Assembly (NCBI RefSeq): GCF_001908275.1
Contig: NZ_CP018620.1
Location: forward strand, 6,758,001-6,822,000
From: Paenibacillus xylanexedens
GTDB taxonomy: Bacteria > Bacillota > Bacilli > Paenibacillales > Paenibacillaceae
DNA: 64,000 nt
Direction: 5' to 3'
Shown: one piece after another, positions 16,080 to 25,456 of the stretch
Layout: each line of letters begins with the position of its first letter
Numbering within the stretch: the first letter of the stretch is position 1
Position numbers and translations under genes: made by a program
The notes under the pieces: generated by a model
Database searches by the model: none
What the model saw: only the letters and a program-made list of their open reading frames with translations
Told to the model about the DNA's origin: nothing

Positions 16080-16876
16080 AGCGAACTTCCTGGTTCAATT
16101 TATATAAAATGCTCATTCGAACAAGCATCCGCAGCCGGATGCAATACAAGTTCAATTTCATCATGGCGTCCGTACTGGCCGCTTTAATCCAGATCTCCGA
16201 GTTTCTGATGGTTGCTCTCGTGCTGCACAAATTCGGTGCAATTAAAGGCTGGTCCCTCCATGAGATCGGTTATCTCTTTGCCATCATGACGTTATCCAAA
16301 ACACTGTATCGAACGTTCGGCAATGAGGTTCACCATCTGGAAAAATATCTGGTTAATGGTGAGCTTGATCAACTGTTAACTCGTCCCATGCCCGTATTGC
16401 TGGCACTGTTGCCGCAAAATTTCCGCATCATGGCTGGAGAAGTCCTGCAAGGCGGGTTCATTCTCTGCTGGTCAGTGGCAGGCATGATGCATAGCGGACA
16501 GATTGGCTGGGTAGCCATTCCCTTCTCCCTGCTCATTATCCTGACGGGCGCAGTCATTCTCTTTTCCATCGGACTTGCTACCGCCACACTCGGATTCTGG
16601 ACCACACGTATTGAAGAATTACAGACGATCACTGAGGATGCCGCGCGAACGGCTGCCCAATATCCGCTAACGTTATATCCCAAATGGATGTCTGGCATTC
16701 TGCTAACGGTGATTCCGGTGGGATTCGTCAACTACATTCCGTCACTTTACCTGCTACGGGGTGAAGGAGGAGCGTGGATTCTTGTTGCTGTTGCGGCGGT
16801 TGCCGTACTGAGTTTGGCTGCAAGTCTGCGTTTCTGGCAATTCGGCATGACCAAATATCAAAGTACAGGTAGCTAA
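16076..16876 (+). CDS. ABC-2 permease, second subunit
   Basis: A 266-residue membrane protein of the COG3694 type. An amphipathic N terminus (NLYKMLIRTSIRSRMQYK) and about six hydrophobic stretches are seen. The family motif GELDQLLTRPMPVLLALLP is present. The ATG overlaps the stop of the first permease (ATGA), so the two subunits are made together. It likely pairs with the first permease as a heterodimer, driven by the ATPase encoded 16 bases downstream. Confidence 0.82.
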   Translation: MKRTSWFNLYKMLIRTSIRSRMQYKFNFIMASVLAALIQISEFLMVALVLHKFGAIKGWSLHEIGYLFAIMTLSKTLYRTFGNEVHHLEKYLVNGELDQLLTRPMPVLLALLPQNFRIMAGEVLQGGFILCWSVAGMMHSGQIGWVAIPFSLLIILTGAVILFSIGLATATLGFWTTRIEELQTITEDAARTAAQYPLTLYPKWMSGILLTVIPVGFVNYIPSLYLLRGEGGAWILVAVAAVAVLSLAASLRFWQFGMTKYQSTGS

Positions 16877-16892
16877 GGAGGCGTAACGAATC

Positions 16893-17867
16893 ATGAACAT
16901 GATCACAGCACGGCATCTGCAAAAGGAATTCAAAACTCCTGTTATTCGCGAAGGACGTTTCTCAGGTCTACGTACGTTATTTTCACGTGAATATGTGTCC
17001 AAGGAAGCGGTACGCGATATCAGTTTTGATATCGGCCCAGGGGAATTTGTGGGTTACATCGGTCCGAACGGGGCTGGAAAGTCTACCACGATCAAAATGC
17101 TGACAGGTATCCTGCACCCAACCTCGGGTGAGGTAAGGCTTGACGGTATGAACCCGCATCAGGACAGGCGCAGGACCGTTGGTCGACTGGGCGTTGTGTT
17201 TGGACAGCGCAGTCAGCTCTGGTGGGATCTGCCCGTGAAAGATTCATATGATATTCTAGCCGAGATGTACGGCGTCCGTGCCGAGGATAAAAAGAAACGG
17301 CTGTCCCAGTTCGCCGAGCTACTGGACCTTGAATCGTTCTGGGCCACGCCTGTCCGCAAGCTCTCGCTTGGACAGCGCATGCGTGCGGATCTCGCAGCTT
17401 CCATGCTGCATGATCCCGAACTGCTTTTTCTCGATGAACCGACGATCGGACTGGATGTAAACGCAAAGCGGAACATTCGTCAATTTCTACGTACATTAAA
17501 TGAAACGTTTGGCAAAACGATTTTGCTGACCACACATGATATGGACGACATTGAGCAGTTATGCAGCCGGGTCATGGTGATTAACCATGGTCAACTGACA
17601 TATGACGGCACGATCTCGTCACTTCGGGAAACCATCGGACTACCTACGCTGATTCGGGTAACGTTCCGAGGAGCGTTTCACATCCCGGATGTTGTGTCGT
17701 CCGCGATACATATTACAGGAGTGGAAGGGCAAATTGTCACCGTGGAAGTGAACCGGAAGGAATGGAGCACAATGAACATTCTGAAACAGTTGGAGCACTG
17801 GGGTGAGATTGAAGATGTTGAGATGAAAGAACCCGATTTTGAAGATATCATTCATCGGGTGTATTAG
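16893..17867 (+). CDS. ABC transporter ATP-binding protein of the ABC-2 set
   Basis: A 324-residue ATPase of the COG4586 type. Walker A is GPNGAGKSTTIKMLTG, the signature is LSLGQRMRADLAASML, Walker B is LLFLDEPTIGLDVNAKRN and the switch His is in TTHDMDD. FGQRSQLWWDLPVKDSYDI is a marker of this family. AAGGAGG precedes the ATG by 11 bases. Third and last gene of the exporter unit. Confidence 0.9.
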   Translation: MNMITARHLQKEFKTPVIREGRFSGLRTLFSREYVSKEAVRDISFDIGPGEFVGYIGPNGAGKSTTIKMLTGILHPTSGEVRLDGMNPHQDRRRTVGRLGVVFGQRSQLWWDLPVKDSYDILAEMYGVRAEDKKKRLSQFAELLDLESFWATPVRKLSLGQRMRADLAASMLHDPELLFLDEPTIGLDVNAKRNIRQFLRTLNETFGKTILLTTHDMDDIEQLCSRVMVINHGQLTYDGTISSLRETIGLPTLIRVTFRGAFHIPDVVSSAIHITGVEGQIVTVEVNRKEWSTMNILKQLEHWGEIEDVEMKEPDFEDIIHRVY

Positions 17868-17963
17868 TCGGCCCATTTTGTGAGGAAATAGGATGAAGAC
17901 CTGTTCTTACGCCGTTACATGAAAGAGGGACATGGCGTACTGTAATAACGGAGGTGAAGCGTC

Positions 17964-18641
17964 ATGCTTGTGACCAAACATGTCCTTCTAGCATCCACCG
18001 TACACGCTACTCCCTACTTCATTGTACGTGGCATGATGCCGGGACCCGTGATGTTCATTACATCCGGGGTTCACGGGAATGAAACGGCGAGTATGGCCGC
18101 TGCGCAAAAACTCGCCGATGATATTGCGACAGGTCGTCACGCCATTCAGCGAGGGCTGTTAATTATCGTGCCACGCGTGAACCAGCAAGCCTACGCAAAG
18201 AAAATCAGAGGCAAGCCAGATCTGAATCGTACGTTTCCACGCCGTAAGTCAGGCAAGGCCAAGCATCCGCTCGCTGCGGCGGTTTTTCAGTTGGCCCGTG
18301 AACATCGGGCCGACTGGTGGCTCGATCTGCATGAAGCCAACGGCCTTTCTCAACTGAGTTCACGAGTGCTTGGACAGACGTTGATCACCAATCCCGGTAG
18401 TCGGACGATTCCAGCTTGCAGAAGAGTTATCGAACGGATGAATCGGTCGATTGCCATTCGTGATCGTCATTTTAACCTCAAGCAGCATGAATTGCCGGGA
18501 TCTGCCCGTACAGCGGCTTCAAGACTATTACAAGCCCGTTCCGTCACAGTGGAGACCTGTTGGAGTCTGAAACGCTCGACCCGTATCAAGTATCAGACGA
18601 AGATTGTGCACCATTTTCTGCGTGAAGCGAGTATGTCATGA
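17964..18641 (+). CDS. succinylglutamate desuccinylase/aspartoacylase-family zinc hydrolase
   Basis: A 225-residue M14-like metallohydrolase. The zinc-binding signature is in TSGVHGNETASM (HxxE), and the third ligand and surroundings appear in WWLDLHEANG. RGKPDLNRTFPR is also typical of the AstE/AspA family (substrate-binding Arg). The protein is shorter than usual (about 300 aa) and lacks much of the C-terminal domain. Members remove acyl groups from amino acids or peptides; this substrate is unknown. A GGAGGTGAAGCGTC site precedes the ATG. Likely a single-gene unit about 100 bases after the ABC-2 set. Confidence 0.8.
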   Translation: MLVTKHVLLASTVHATPYFIVRGMMPGPVMFITSGVHGNETASMAAAQKLADDIATGRHAIQRGLLIIVPRVNQQAYAKKIRGKPDLNRTFPRRKSGKAKHPLAAAVFQLAREHRADWWLDLHEANGLSQLSSRVLGQTLITNPGSRTIPACRRVIERMNRSIAIRDRHFNLKQHELPGSARTAASRLLQARSVTVETCWSLKRSTRIKYQTKIVHHFLREASMS

Positions 18642-18663
18642 TCAAGACTATTAAGATAGAACG

Positions 18664-18720
18664 AAAAAAACCTCCAACAGAGAGCGCCGAAGTACATCCT
18701 CAGGTGATCTCTATTGGAGG
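18664..18720 (-). terminator. terminator of the serine hydrolase gene
   Basis: CCTCCAACAGAGA (18671-18683) pairs with TCTCTATTGGAGG (18708-18720) with one mismatch. The minus strand then reads into seven T residues. Confidence 0.8.
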
Positions 18721-18769
18721 TGTTAAATTTTGTTCCTCATTTCCCATTACTCTAATGACACTTCTGCGT

Positions 18770-19825
18770 TTATCTCTGCATCATGGCTTCCAGTATTTTA
18801 TTACCCACGGGATCCAGCGGCATGAGTGGATAAAGGTCTTTTTTAGTTATAAACTTGAATATCGCATCCAGATACTCATCCACAATAGAGGCTGATCCAA
18901 AACAATAATTGGACAATAATACAACACCTATACTCTGTTCCTTATTTATAGCCAAATAACTGGAGAAACCAAATGTGCCACCGTTATGCCAGAGTATATT
19001 CTGATCCGAGATGTTATCACTAAACCAGGCGTAATGATGGGTTGAATCTCCAATCATCACAGACATATGACTTTGTTGTATTGCAGAGGCTAGCGGATGA
19101 TCTTCATTCAGATTGGCCTGTACAAATAAACTCATATCGTGAAGAGATGACTTGATCGCCCCTGCGCCTTCATGTACACCCGTATCCCAGTGAGGCATCT
19201 TTTTCCCCGTTGACGTATGTCCATCTACAAATCTGCCATTCTGTTCTGCATTCAGCATAGCTGCTGTCTCCGTCATGTTTAATGGACCTGTGATATATTT
19301 TTTCAGCAGATCGTCATATGTACTGCCTGATACTTTACATAGGATATAACCTAGTAAGCCCACACCGGTATTGGAGTACTCAAATGAACCCATCTGATCC
19401 GTATAGTCAGCATCCGATAAAAAAGCAAGTAAATCATCCTCGGTATAATCTGAATACGGATTCAATCGGTTTTTCGTGGGGTTCAGATTTGTGGCAAGTC
19501 TAGGTAATCCAGAGGTATGCGTAGCAAGACTTTTTAAGGTAAGCTTATTCAAATAATCGTTTTTGCCATTGTGTATGTACTTGCCAACCGTGTCATCCGT
19601 GGAAAGCTGCTGTTGACGTTCCAATTTTAATAGAAGGATAGATGTAAAAAGTTTGGTTACAGAGCCGATTTCGAACAACCTATGTTCAGGAGCAGCCACG
19701 CTCTTCTTTTGGGGATTGCCTAATGAATGATATTCGATATCTCCCTTTGTAATAACGCCAATCTCAAGATGCAGATGTTTCTTTCCTTTGATGTAATCGG
19801 ATACAAAACCTTGTAAATCCCTCAT
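18770..19825 (-). CDS. beta-lactamase-family (class C-like) serine hydrolase
   Basis: A 351-residue protein of the penicillin-binding/esterase fold. The catalytic SxxK is EIGSVTKLF (Ser55, Lys58). The YxN motif is FEYSNTGVGLLGY. The third motif is HNGGTFGFSS (HxG type). No signal peptide or membrane anchor is visible, so it may act in the cytoplasm, unlike true AmpC enzymes. Such proteins are esterases, D-aminopeptidases or of unknown use; beta-lactam hydrolysis should not be assumed. Single-gene unit with its own terminator. Confidence 0.85.
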   Translation of the reverse strand: MRDLQGFVSDYIKGKKHLHLEIGVITKGDIEYHSLGNPQKKSVAAPEHRLFEIGSVTKLFTSILLLKLERQQQLSTDDTVGKYIHNGKNDYLNKLTLKSLATHTSGLPRLATNLNPTKNRLNPYSDYTEDDLLAFLSDADYTDQMGSFEYSNTGVGLLGYILCKVSGSTYDDLLKKYITGPLNMTETAAMLNAEQNGRFVDGHTSTGKKMPHWDTGVHEGAGAIKSSLHDMSLFVQANLNEDHPLASAIQQSHMSVMIGDSTHHYAWFSDNISDQNILWHNGGTFGFSSYLAINKEQSIGVVLLSNYCFGSASIVDEYLDAIFKFITKKDLYPLMPLDPVGNKILEAMMQR

Positions 19826-19978
19826 AGAAAATGTTACTCCTTTTGTAGTGTGAGTTTCATTATTGAAATTATTGAAATCACGTTAAACACCATTATGTAT
19901 TAGCAAACTACACTATGTATTCGTTTTAAATCTCCGATTCCCTGCTCAGTAGTCCACGCCTGTTTTCTCCTAAACAGG

Positions 19979-20002
19979 AAAAGAGCCGCGATTACGGCTC
20001 TT
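19979..20002 (-). terminator. terminator overlapping the merR stop codon
   Basis: AAAGAGCCG and CGGCTCTTT pair across a 6-base loop. The first arm on the minus strand encodes the last three residues of the MerR protein, and the stop codon lies in the loop. A short T run follows. Confidence 0.75.
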
Positions 20003-20393
20003 TCTTCTGCACCCTGAACGATTGAATATAATTGTCTATATCGTCCTCCGGTGTATGCAGCAGTCGTGCCAGATGAATCTGCATCTGTTCCAGATGGTCA
20101 ATATGTTTCTGAATGTCAGCGATGCGTTCGCGTACAAGGGTTTTTAACGTATCCTTTTCCATGTCTTCCTGGCTGAGTAGTTGCAGGGTCTCTTGTATCT
20201 CCTTTAAGGAGTAACCCAGCAACTGGGCATCCTTAATGAACTTCATTTTGACCAGATAATCCTCGGTATACACCCGATATCCGTTGGAGGAACGACGGGG
20301 AGCAGGCAGAATTCCACTATCTTCGTAATAACGGAGGGTTGCCATACTTACACCGGTACGCTTTGCCAACATTCCTCTTGTCATGGTTTCCAT
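19992..20393 (-). CDS. MerR-family transcriptional regulator
   Basis: A 133-residue regulator. The N-terminal winged helix is MLAKRTGVSMATLRYYEDSG followed by GYRVYTEDYLVKMKFIKDAQ, and a coiled coil (about residues 75-115) mediates dimerisation. There is no Cys pair of the metal-sensing type, so it probably senses a small molecule or stress. It lies 26 bases after the hydrolase gene on the same strand, and the promoter before that gene has the long spacer and central palindrome typical of MerR control. I infer that it governs its own operon. Confidence 0.88.
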   Translation of the reverse strand: METMTRGMLAKRTGVSMATLRYYEDSGILPAPRRSSNGYRVYTEDYLVKMKFIKDAQLLGYSLKEIQETLQLLSQEDMEKDTLKTLVRERIADIQKHIDHLEQMQIHLARLLHTPEDDIDNYIQSFRVQKKEP

Positions 20394-20419
20394 GCCTACG
20401 CCTCCACCTTTCTGCGGAC

Positions 20420-21907
20420 TTATTGCGTTTGTTTGTTGCGTATCTTGGTATACGTGGCATCATAGGTGACCTCGGGAAATTGTGCTGAAGCTCCTTGCAG
20501 CAATGACTGCTCTTCCCCTTTCAGATAACGGTCAAAGAATGCCAGCGCATAGGATCTGGTTATATCCACATTATGTTCTGGCGTCATGCCTCTGGCGAAT
20601 AGTTTCGGTGAAATCAACGATATATCCGTAAAGCTTTGATGGAAGAAATTATCCACCGTCAGATAATAGGTATCATTCAGACTACTTGTCATCACTCGAT
20701 CCAGATCAGGCTTAAACTCTGGATAGGCTACTTTTTCCGTTTCGGTGGCATCCGGTTCCAGACTTTTGGTGGTTCCACCCGACATGATATACATAAACGG
20801 CTGTTTCAGGGCTGTCGTGGATACTTTTCCCCAGAATCCTCCCTCCAGGCTAAGTCCTGCCTGGAATCTTTCATCCTGCGCCAGTGCTTCCGCTGTTGTT
20901 GCCCCACCATACGAATGTCCCATGATGCCAACGTGATCCAGATCAAGTTTTCCTTGGAGCAGTTGATTCGGATCATGTGAATTCCACTGGGTAAGCATAT
21001 CGAGAACAAAGCTTGCATCATCTGCACGTATGCCTATGCCTTCTACATTATATTGATATAATTCCGCTGACGTTGCAAATTCAGGGTCAGCCTGATAGGA
21101 AACTGCACGTTCATCGGGAAATGTCACTTGTGCTGACGTATAAGGGTGATCTATCCCCACGACAATGTAACCGTGGCTAACCAGTTCCTCAATCATCGTC
21201 ATGCTCTGAAAACGGGCTGAACGGATACCCGGCGAGAATAGCAAAACCGGATACTTGCTTTGGACGGCTGACATCTCAGCTCCTTGCACCACATGTGTTG
21301 GAATGGTATCCAGATAACTGAACACCTGAGACGGAATGCCAAACACCAGACTAATCGCTTCTCCCAGTTCACTAGGGTAGTGCTCCAGCGGCAGCCCTTG
21401 GGCGGTTTTCTGATCCACCGGATACCATACATTAATCATAAGTTCACGTTTGTCTCCGGCCTCAGGTGTTTTAGTCTCTTCACGAGATTCATCCACCAGG
21501 TGTTGTGAGAACGTGCCAATGGCATATGTGCCGGTTGGTTCAGGCATCGTAAAAGCAGGTAACAGCCAGGTCAGTATGATTGAACCTGCACTGAAAGCCA
21601 GAACCAGAATCGATACCAGCGTCATCTTTATTCTTGAAGGACGGTTGGGTCTCCGCGCACTCTGAACATAACGGCCACCGCGGTATGATTTCATGAGTTG
21701 AATGATTAACGTAATGAATAATACAAGTGTGACGATATAGGTTGGTATCATCTGCACGCGAAATGAATTGATCAAGCCATGCAGAAGCACTGCCAGAATC
21801 AGAGCTGTGAGTGTCCCCATTGTCATTGCTCGGCGCTTCGGAAACACCAGTATGAGTACCGTAGCAGCTACGGTTACCAATACCAAAATCCATTCTAAAA
21901 TTCTCAT
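20420..21907 (-). CDS. membrane-anchored alpha/beta hydrolase (PAF-acetylhydrolase-like)
   Basis: A 495-residue protein with three hydrophobic segments in the first 125 residues (about 3-22, 30-68, 93-118), then an extracytoplasmic alpha/beta-hydrolase domain. The nucleophile elbow is GIMGHSYGGAT (Ser in GHSYGG). VLLFSPGIRSARFQSMTMIEELVSHGY and VGIDHPYTSA fit the platelet-activating-factor acetylhydrolase/dienelactone hydrolase group. A His in NFFHQSFTD could complete the triad. It would cleave ester or acyl bonds outside the membrane; the substrate is unknown. First gene of a unit with merR. Confidence 0.8.
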   Translation of the reverse strand: MRILEWILVLVTVAATVLILVFPKRRAMTMGTLTALILAVLLHGLINSFRVQMIPTYIVTLVLFITLIIQLMKSYRGGRYVQSARRPNRPSRIKMTLVSILVLAFSAGSIILTWLLPAFTMPEPTGTYAIGTFSQHLVDESREETKTPEAGDKRELMINVWYPVDQKTAQGLPLEHYPSELGEAISLVFGIPSQVFSYLDTIPTHVVQGAEMSAVQSKYPVLLFSPGIRSARFQSMTMIEELVSHGYIVVGIDHPYTSAQVTFPDERAVSYQADPEFATSAELYQYNVEGIGIRADDASFVLDMLTQWNSHDPNQLLQGKLDLDHVGIMGHSYGGATTAEALAQDERFQAGLSLEGGFWGKVSTTALKQPFMYIMSGGTTKSLEPDATETEKVAYPEFKPDLDRVMTSSLNDTYYLTVDNFFHQSFTDISLISPKLFARGMTPEHNVDITRSYALAFFDRYLKGEEQSLLQGASAQFPEVTYDATYTKIRNKQTQ

Positions 21908-21939
21908 TATTCAGCCTCCAATATTTCTTGATAAAAAAA

Positions 21940-21970
21940 GAATAAACCTTGAAGTATACTTCAAGGTCAA
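21940..21970 (-). promoter_or_regulatory. MerR-type promoter with palindromic operator
   Basis: On the minus strand TTGACC (21970-21965) and TTATTC (21945-21940) are 19 bases apart. The 22 bp between 21946 and 21967 form a perfect palindrome centred on GAAGTATACTTC. A 19-base spacer with an operator inside it is the hallmark of MerR-activated promoters. Confidence 0.75.
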
Positions 21971-21991
21971 GGCTGAATTTTAGATAGAATT

Positions 21992-23554
21992 TTATCGTGG
22001 AATTCGTATATCCCATTTGCGAAGTTCGGTCAACGTACACGTTCCAGACGAGAATGCTTTAATACCTGTTGAGTTCGGCCCCGGATATATCCGCCCTGTC
22101 ATGACCTGCTCTCCCTGCTGAATGAACACCTCAACGGAGCTGACATCCATAAAAATATGAAGTTCCAGTTTCCCGTCAAGCAGTTCCACTGTCGCAGCTC
22201 GTTCTCCGCCCGGTCCTTGTCCGGCCTGCTCGCGATTCAAGCATAAACGACGCTGCTCTACATCATAGGAAATCACGGTTTCTTCATCCTCACCCGTGCG
22301 CAGCTTCAACCCGAAGTGTCGTGCCTGTTCCGCTTCGAATACAGCATACAGTTCGTAACGGTCTCCACTGATTCCAAGATCAAGATCATGTCCGTCACCA
22401 CTTAAATGTATACCATACTGCTCGTTGCCTTCCGATCTGTACTGTATAAGTTCGGGAAGCGGCTGGAATATCAAGCGTTCTCCCCTACGAATTAGTTGTC
22501 TCGGCAACGTCATCGCTCCAGCCCACGCATGGGACTGTTGTGTCGGGATTTCCGTTTCCCACGTATCCATCCAGGCCACCATGATTCGTCGTCCCTGTGC
22601 ATCCTCCATCGTCTGAGGTGCGTAAAAGTCGAAGCCACAGTCCAGCGGAACGTACTGCTCGTACTTCAGCACACCCTGATCTTCATCCAGCGTTCCCATC
22701 ATATAAACGGTCGAATGCAAGTTGCGATAGTTGTCTCCCTGTGCAGGCATGCGCTGCGGAGACATGATCAGCACATCTCGGCCATCCAGTGTGAACAGAT
22801 CTGGACATTCCCAATTGTCGCCAAGCGTCCCGTCACTCTGGGCCATAATGTTTACATAACTCCAATCCAGCAAGTCTGTTGAGCGGTATAACAGAATGAC
22901 ACCTTTGCCCGCAGCATCATTCGATCCAAGGACGCAATAGTACACACCGTTTCGTTCAAACACTTTTGGATCACGGAAGTCCTTCGGACTGGTATGCTCT
23001 GGGATCTGATCCAGCCGAATGACCGGATTCATCGCGCTTTTGACAAAATCAATCCCATTGTCCGAGACAGCGATATTCTGTGTCTGCAAGTAATCGTTAT
23101 CCTTGTCGGGTCCAGTCACGATATGTCCCGTGTACATCAGCACCAATTTGCCATCCTGCACGATTGCACTTCCGGAGAAACAGCCTCCACTGTCGTAGCT
23201 CTGATCGGGCGCCAGTGCAACAGGCAGATAAGACCACGTAACCAAATCACGGCTCACCGCATGGCCCCAGTGCATCGGCCCCCATACCGGTTCGTAGGGA
23301 TAATGCTGATAGAACATATGATACATCCCACCGAAGTATATGAAGCCGTTGGGATCATTCATCCAGCCCACCTCTGGCATCAAATGATAGGCCATTCGAT
23401 AGGTTGGATCAACCTGATGTCGATGCGCCTTGATATATGCGTTGGCCCGGGCGAGTGTATAACTCTCCTTTGTTTGAGTCGAAGAACTCGTCAGTCCAAG
23501 ATCTGTCTCTTGCCTTGTGTCTATATCCTGCTTCTCGTATCGTTCCTGGTTCAT
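21992..23554 (-). CDS. GH32 sucrose-6-phosphate hydrolase / fructan hydrolase, cytoplasmic
   Basis: A glycoside hydrolase of family 32, 520 residues, which cleaves beta-fructosides such as sucrose, sucrose-6-phosphate or fructo-oligosaccharides. The nucleophile Asp67 is in GWMNDPNGF, the stabiliser in FRDPKVF and the acid/base Glu in WECPDLFTL. A C-terminal beta-sandwich (from about 370) is present. No signal peptide is seen, so it works on sugars brought in by the ABC transporter encoded upstream. The start at 23554 is near AGGAG and the longer frame adds only a few residues. Last gene of the LacI-controlled operon. The ABC context argues for unphosphorylated sucrose or short fructans rather than a PTS product. 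Confidence 0.88.
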   Translation of the reverse strand: MNQERYEKQDIDTRQETDLGLTSSSTQTKESYTLARANAYIKAHRHQVDPTYRMAYHLMPEVGWMNDPNGFIYFGGMYHMFYQHYPYEPVWGPMHWGHAVSRDLVTWSYLPVALAPDQSYDSGGCFSGSAIVQDGKLVLMYTGHIVTGPDKDNDYLQTQNIAVSDNGIDFVKSAMNPVIRLDQIPEHTSPKDFRDPKVFERNGVYYCVLGSNDAAGKGVILLYRSTDLLDWSYVNIMAQSDGTLGDNWECPDLFTLDGRDVLIMSPQRMPAQGDNYRNLHSTVYMMGTLDEDQGVLKYEQYVPLDCGFDFYAPQTMEDAQGRRIMVAWMDTWETEIPTQQSHAWAGAMTLPRQLIRRGERLIFQPLPELIQYRSEGNEQYGIHLSGDGHDLDLGISGDRYELYAVFEAEQARHFGLKLRTGEDEETVISYDVEQRRLCLNREQAGQGPGGERAATVELLDGKLELHIFMDVSSVEVFIQQGEQVMTGRIYPGPNSTGIKAFSSGTCTLTELRKWDIRIPR

Positions 23555-23596
23555 ATGTCCTTCACTCCTGTCTCTCTCTATATCACCCAACTGAAC

Positions 23597-24427
23597 TTAT
23601 TTGATTGCCCCTTGCATGACCCCCTGAATAATGTACTTCTGCGCAAACAGATAAACGATCAGGACAGGCAGCAGGGTCAACACCAGACCAGCCATCAATG
23701 GACCGTAATCCACGGTATATGTCCCATAAAAATAAAACGTGGACAGCGGCAGCGTACGCTGCTCGGATGAAGTCAGCACCAAGGAAGGCAGTAAAAAATC
23801 ATTCCATATCCACAATACATTCAGCACGCTAATCGTTACGGTTGTTGGTAGTAACACCGGCAGTACGATACGGAAAAAGGTTTGCACTCTGCCGCAGCCA
23901 TCCATGAGAGCCGCTTCTTCAAGCTCCAGAGGAATACTTTTGATAAAGCCATGGTAGATAAATACGGCGAGTGGACTGCCAAAGCCAATATACATGTAGA
24001 TCAGCGACCACTTGTTATCCAGCAGGCTAAGCGAGCCGTATATTTTAACCAGTGGAATCATAATGGCCTGGAACGGAATAATCATTGCAGCTACCATCAG
24101 GAAAAAGAGATACTGATTCAGCTTGCTTTTGTGACGAACAAAGTAATGTGCTGTCATCGCCGCAAAAAGAGCAATCAGTAATACACCTGCAATGGTAATG
24201 AGCAACGAATTGCTGAAGGCCGATACATATCCCATTTTGTCAAACGCATTGACGTAATTATCGAATTGAAAGGAGCTTGGCAAGCCCAGCGGATCGGAGG
24301 TAATTGCCTGGTTAGCCTTGAACGAATTGACGATTAGAAGCACAAACGGAAATACAAACAAAATCATCACAATGATTAATGCAATAAACTTCATCCAGTT
24401 GAGAATGCGCGATTGTCCAGCCATCAT
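23597..24427 (-). CDS. carbohydrate ABC transporter permease (MalG type)
   Basis: Inner membrane subunit, 276 residues, with six membrane helices. The EAA loop is in LELEEAALMDGCGRVQTFFRIVLP, which contacts the ATPase. Typical start is FVFPFVLLIVNSFK. The ATG overlaps the end of the partner permease (ATGA), and 43 bases separate it from the GH32 gene. Together with the partner and the binding protein it imports a fructoside, as inferred from the hydrolase. No ATPase gene is in the operon. Confidence 0.9.
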   Translation of the reverse strand: MMAGQSRILNWMKFIALIIVMILFVFPFVLLIVNSFKANQAITSDPLGLPSSFQFDNYVNAFDKMGYVSAFSNSLLITIAGVLLIALFAAMTAHYFVRHKSKLNQYLFFLMVAAMIIPFQAIMIPLVKIYGSLSLLDNKWSLIYMYIGFGSPLAVFIYHGFIKSIPLELEEAALMDGCGRVQTFFRIVLPVLLPTTVTISVLNVLWIWNDFLLPSLVLTSSEQRTLPLSTFYFYGTYTVDYGPLMAGLVLTLLPVLIVYLFAQKYIIQGVMQGAIK

Positions 24428-25308
24428 GCCTCGACCTCCAGTTTTTTGCTGAAATAGACCTGGAGCAATGTAATGGCGGCTACAAGGATAAACAGAACAA
24501 AGGCTTCTGCCTGACCCAATCCGTAGTCACGAGCAAGAAAGGCCTGCTCATAAACATGCATGGATACCATCTCTGTGCTCTTGAAGGGCCCGCCACTGGT
24601 CAAAGAGACGTTCAGATCATACACCATGAATCCCCGTTGCAGTGACAAAAAGATGCATACAATAAACGAAGGAACCATCAGTGGCAATACAATGCGCGCC
24701 AGCATTTTGCGATTACTTGCCCCATCAATGCTGGCTGCTTCCATAACATCCTTCGGCACATTCATCAGTCCTGCAATGTAGATAACCATCATATAGCCGG
24801 CATACTGCCAAACGGTCACCACAATGAGTGCCCAGAACGCTTTATCAGGGTCAGCCAGCCAGGAGGTGGAAAACAGCGTGAGATTCATTTTTTGTCCTGC
24901 AAAGACGAGTACCTGATTAAAGATAAACTGCCAGATGAAACCAAGCACGATTCCGCCCACCAGATTCGGTAGGAAAAATCCGGCCCGAAACCAGCCCTGT
25001 GCCTTCATTCCCCGGGTTACAGCATAAGCAAGCAGGAAAGCAACCGCATTGGTCAGCACAACGGTAATAAATACGTACTCCAGCGTCATCCCGAATGATT
25101 TCCAGAACACGGTGTCCTTGAACACACCGATGTAATTATCCCAGCCAACAAAGTTTTGATCGATGGCAATGCCATCCCAGTTCGTAAACGTCAAATAAAT
25201 ACCATACAAAAATGGAATAATCATCACTGTAGCAAACGCAAATAATGTCGGGCCCGTAAAGATCAGACGGGTGAGCAGACGTGTCCATAATCCTTTTTCG
25301 GTCAGCAT
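24424..25308 (-). CDS. carbohydrate ABC transporter permease (MalF type)
   Basis: Membrane subunit of 294 residues with six helices. GTNF-like starts LIFTGPTLFAFATVMIIPF and FTNWDG are typical of this family, and the EAA loop is in VMEAASIDGASNRKMLARIVLP. The ATG at 25308 follows GGAGG by 6 bases. It is coupled to the MalG-type permease by an ATGA overlap. The binding protein gene precedes it on the same strand. Confidence 0.9.
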   Translation of the reverse strand: MLTEKGLWTRLLTRLIFTGPTLFAFATVMIIPFLYGIYLTFTNWDGIAIDQNFVGWDNYIGVFKDTVFWKSFGMTLEYVFITVVLTNAVAFLLAYAVTRGMKAQGWFRAGFFLPNLVGGIVLGFIWQFIFNQVLVFAGQKMNLTLFSTSWLADPDKAFWALIVVTVWQYAGYMMVIYIAGLMNVPKDVMEAASIDGASNRKMLARIVLPLMVPSFIVCIFLSLQRGFMVYDLNVSLTSGGPFKSTEMVSMHVYEQAFLARDYGLGQAEAFVLFILVAAITLLQVYFSKKLEVEA

Positions 25309-25456
25309 TGTCAACCTCCACTCTATCCAAATGATTAGCCTTAACGGTTATGCCGGAAACAAGTCGAACAGACCACATGTGGAAGCTGTACGTTCATCAT
25401 CTCCGGCGTACCGCAAGTCTCTCTCTAAGTGCTGCACAGGGCTAAGATTAATTGCT

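Noticed and set aside
18770..19825. Antibiotic-resistance beta-lactamase
   Set aside because: SxxK and YxN motifs are present, but there is no signal peptide and this broad family is mostly esterases and peptidases.
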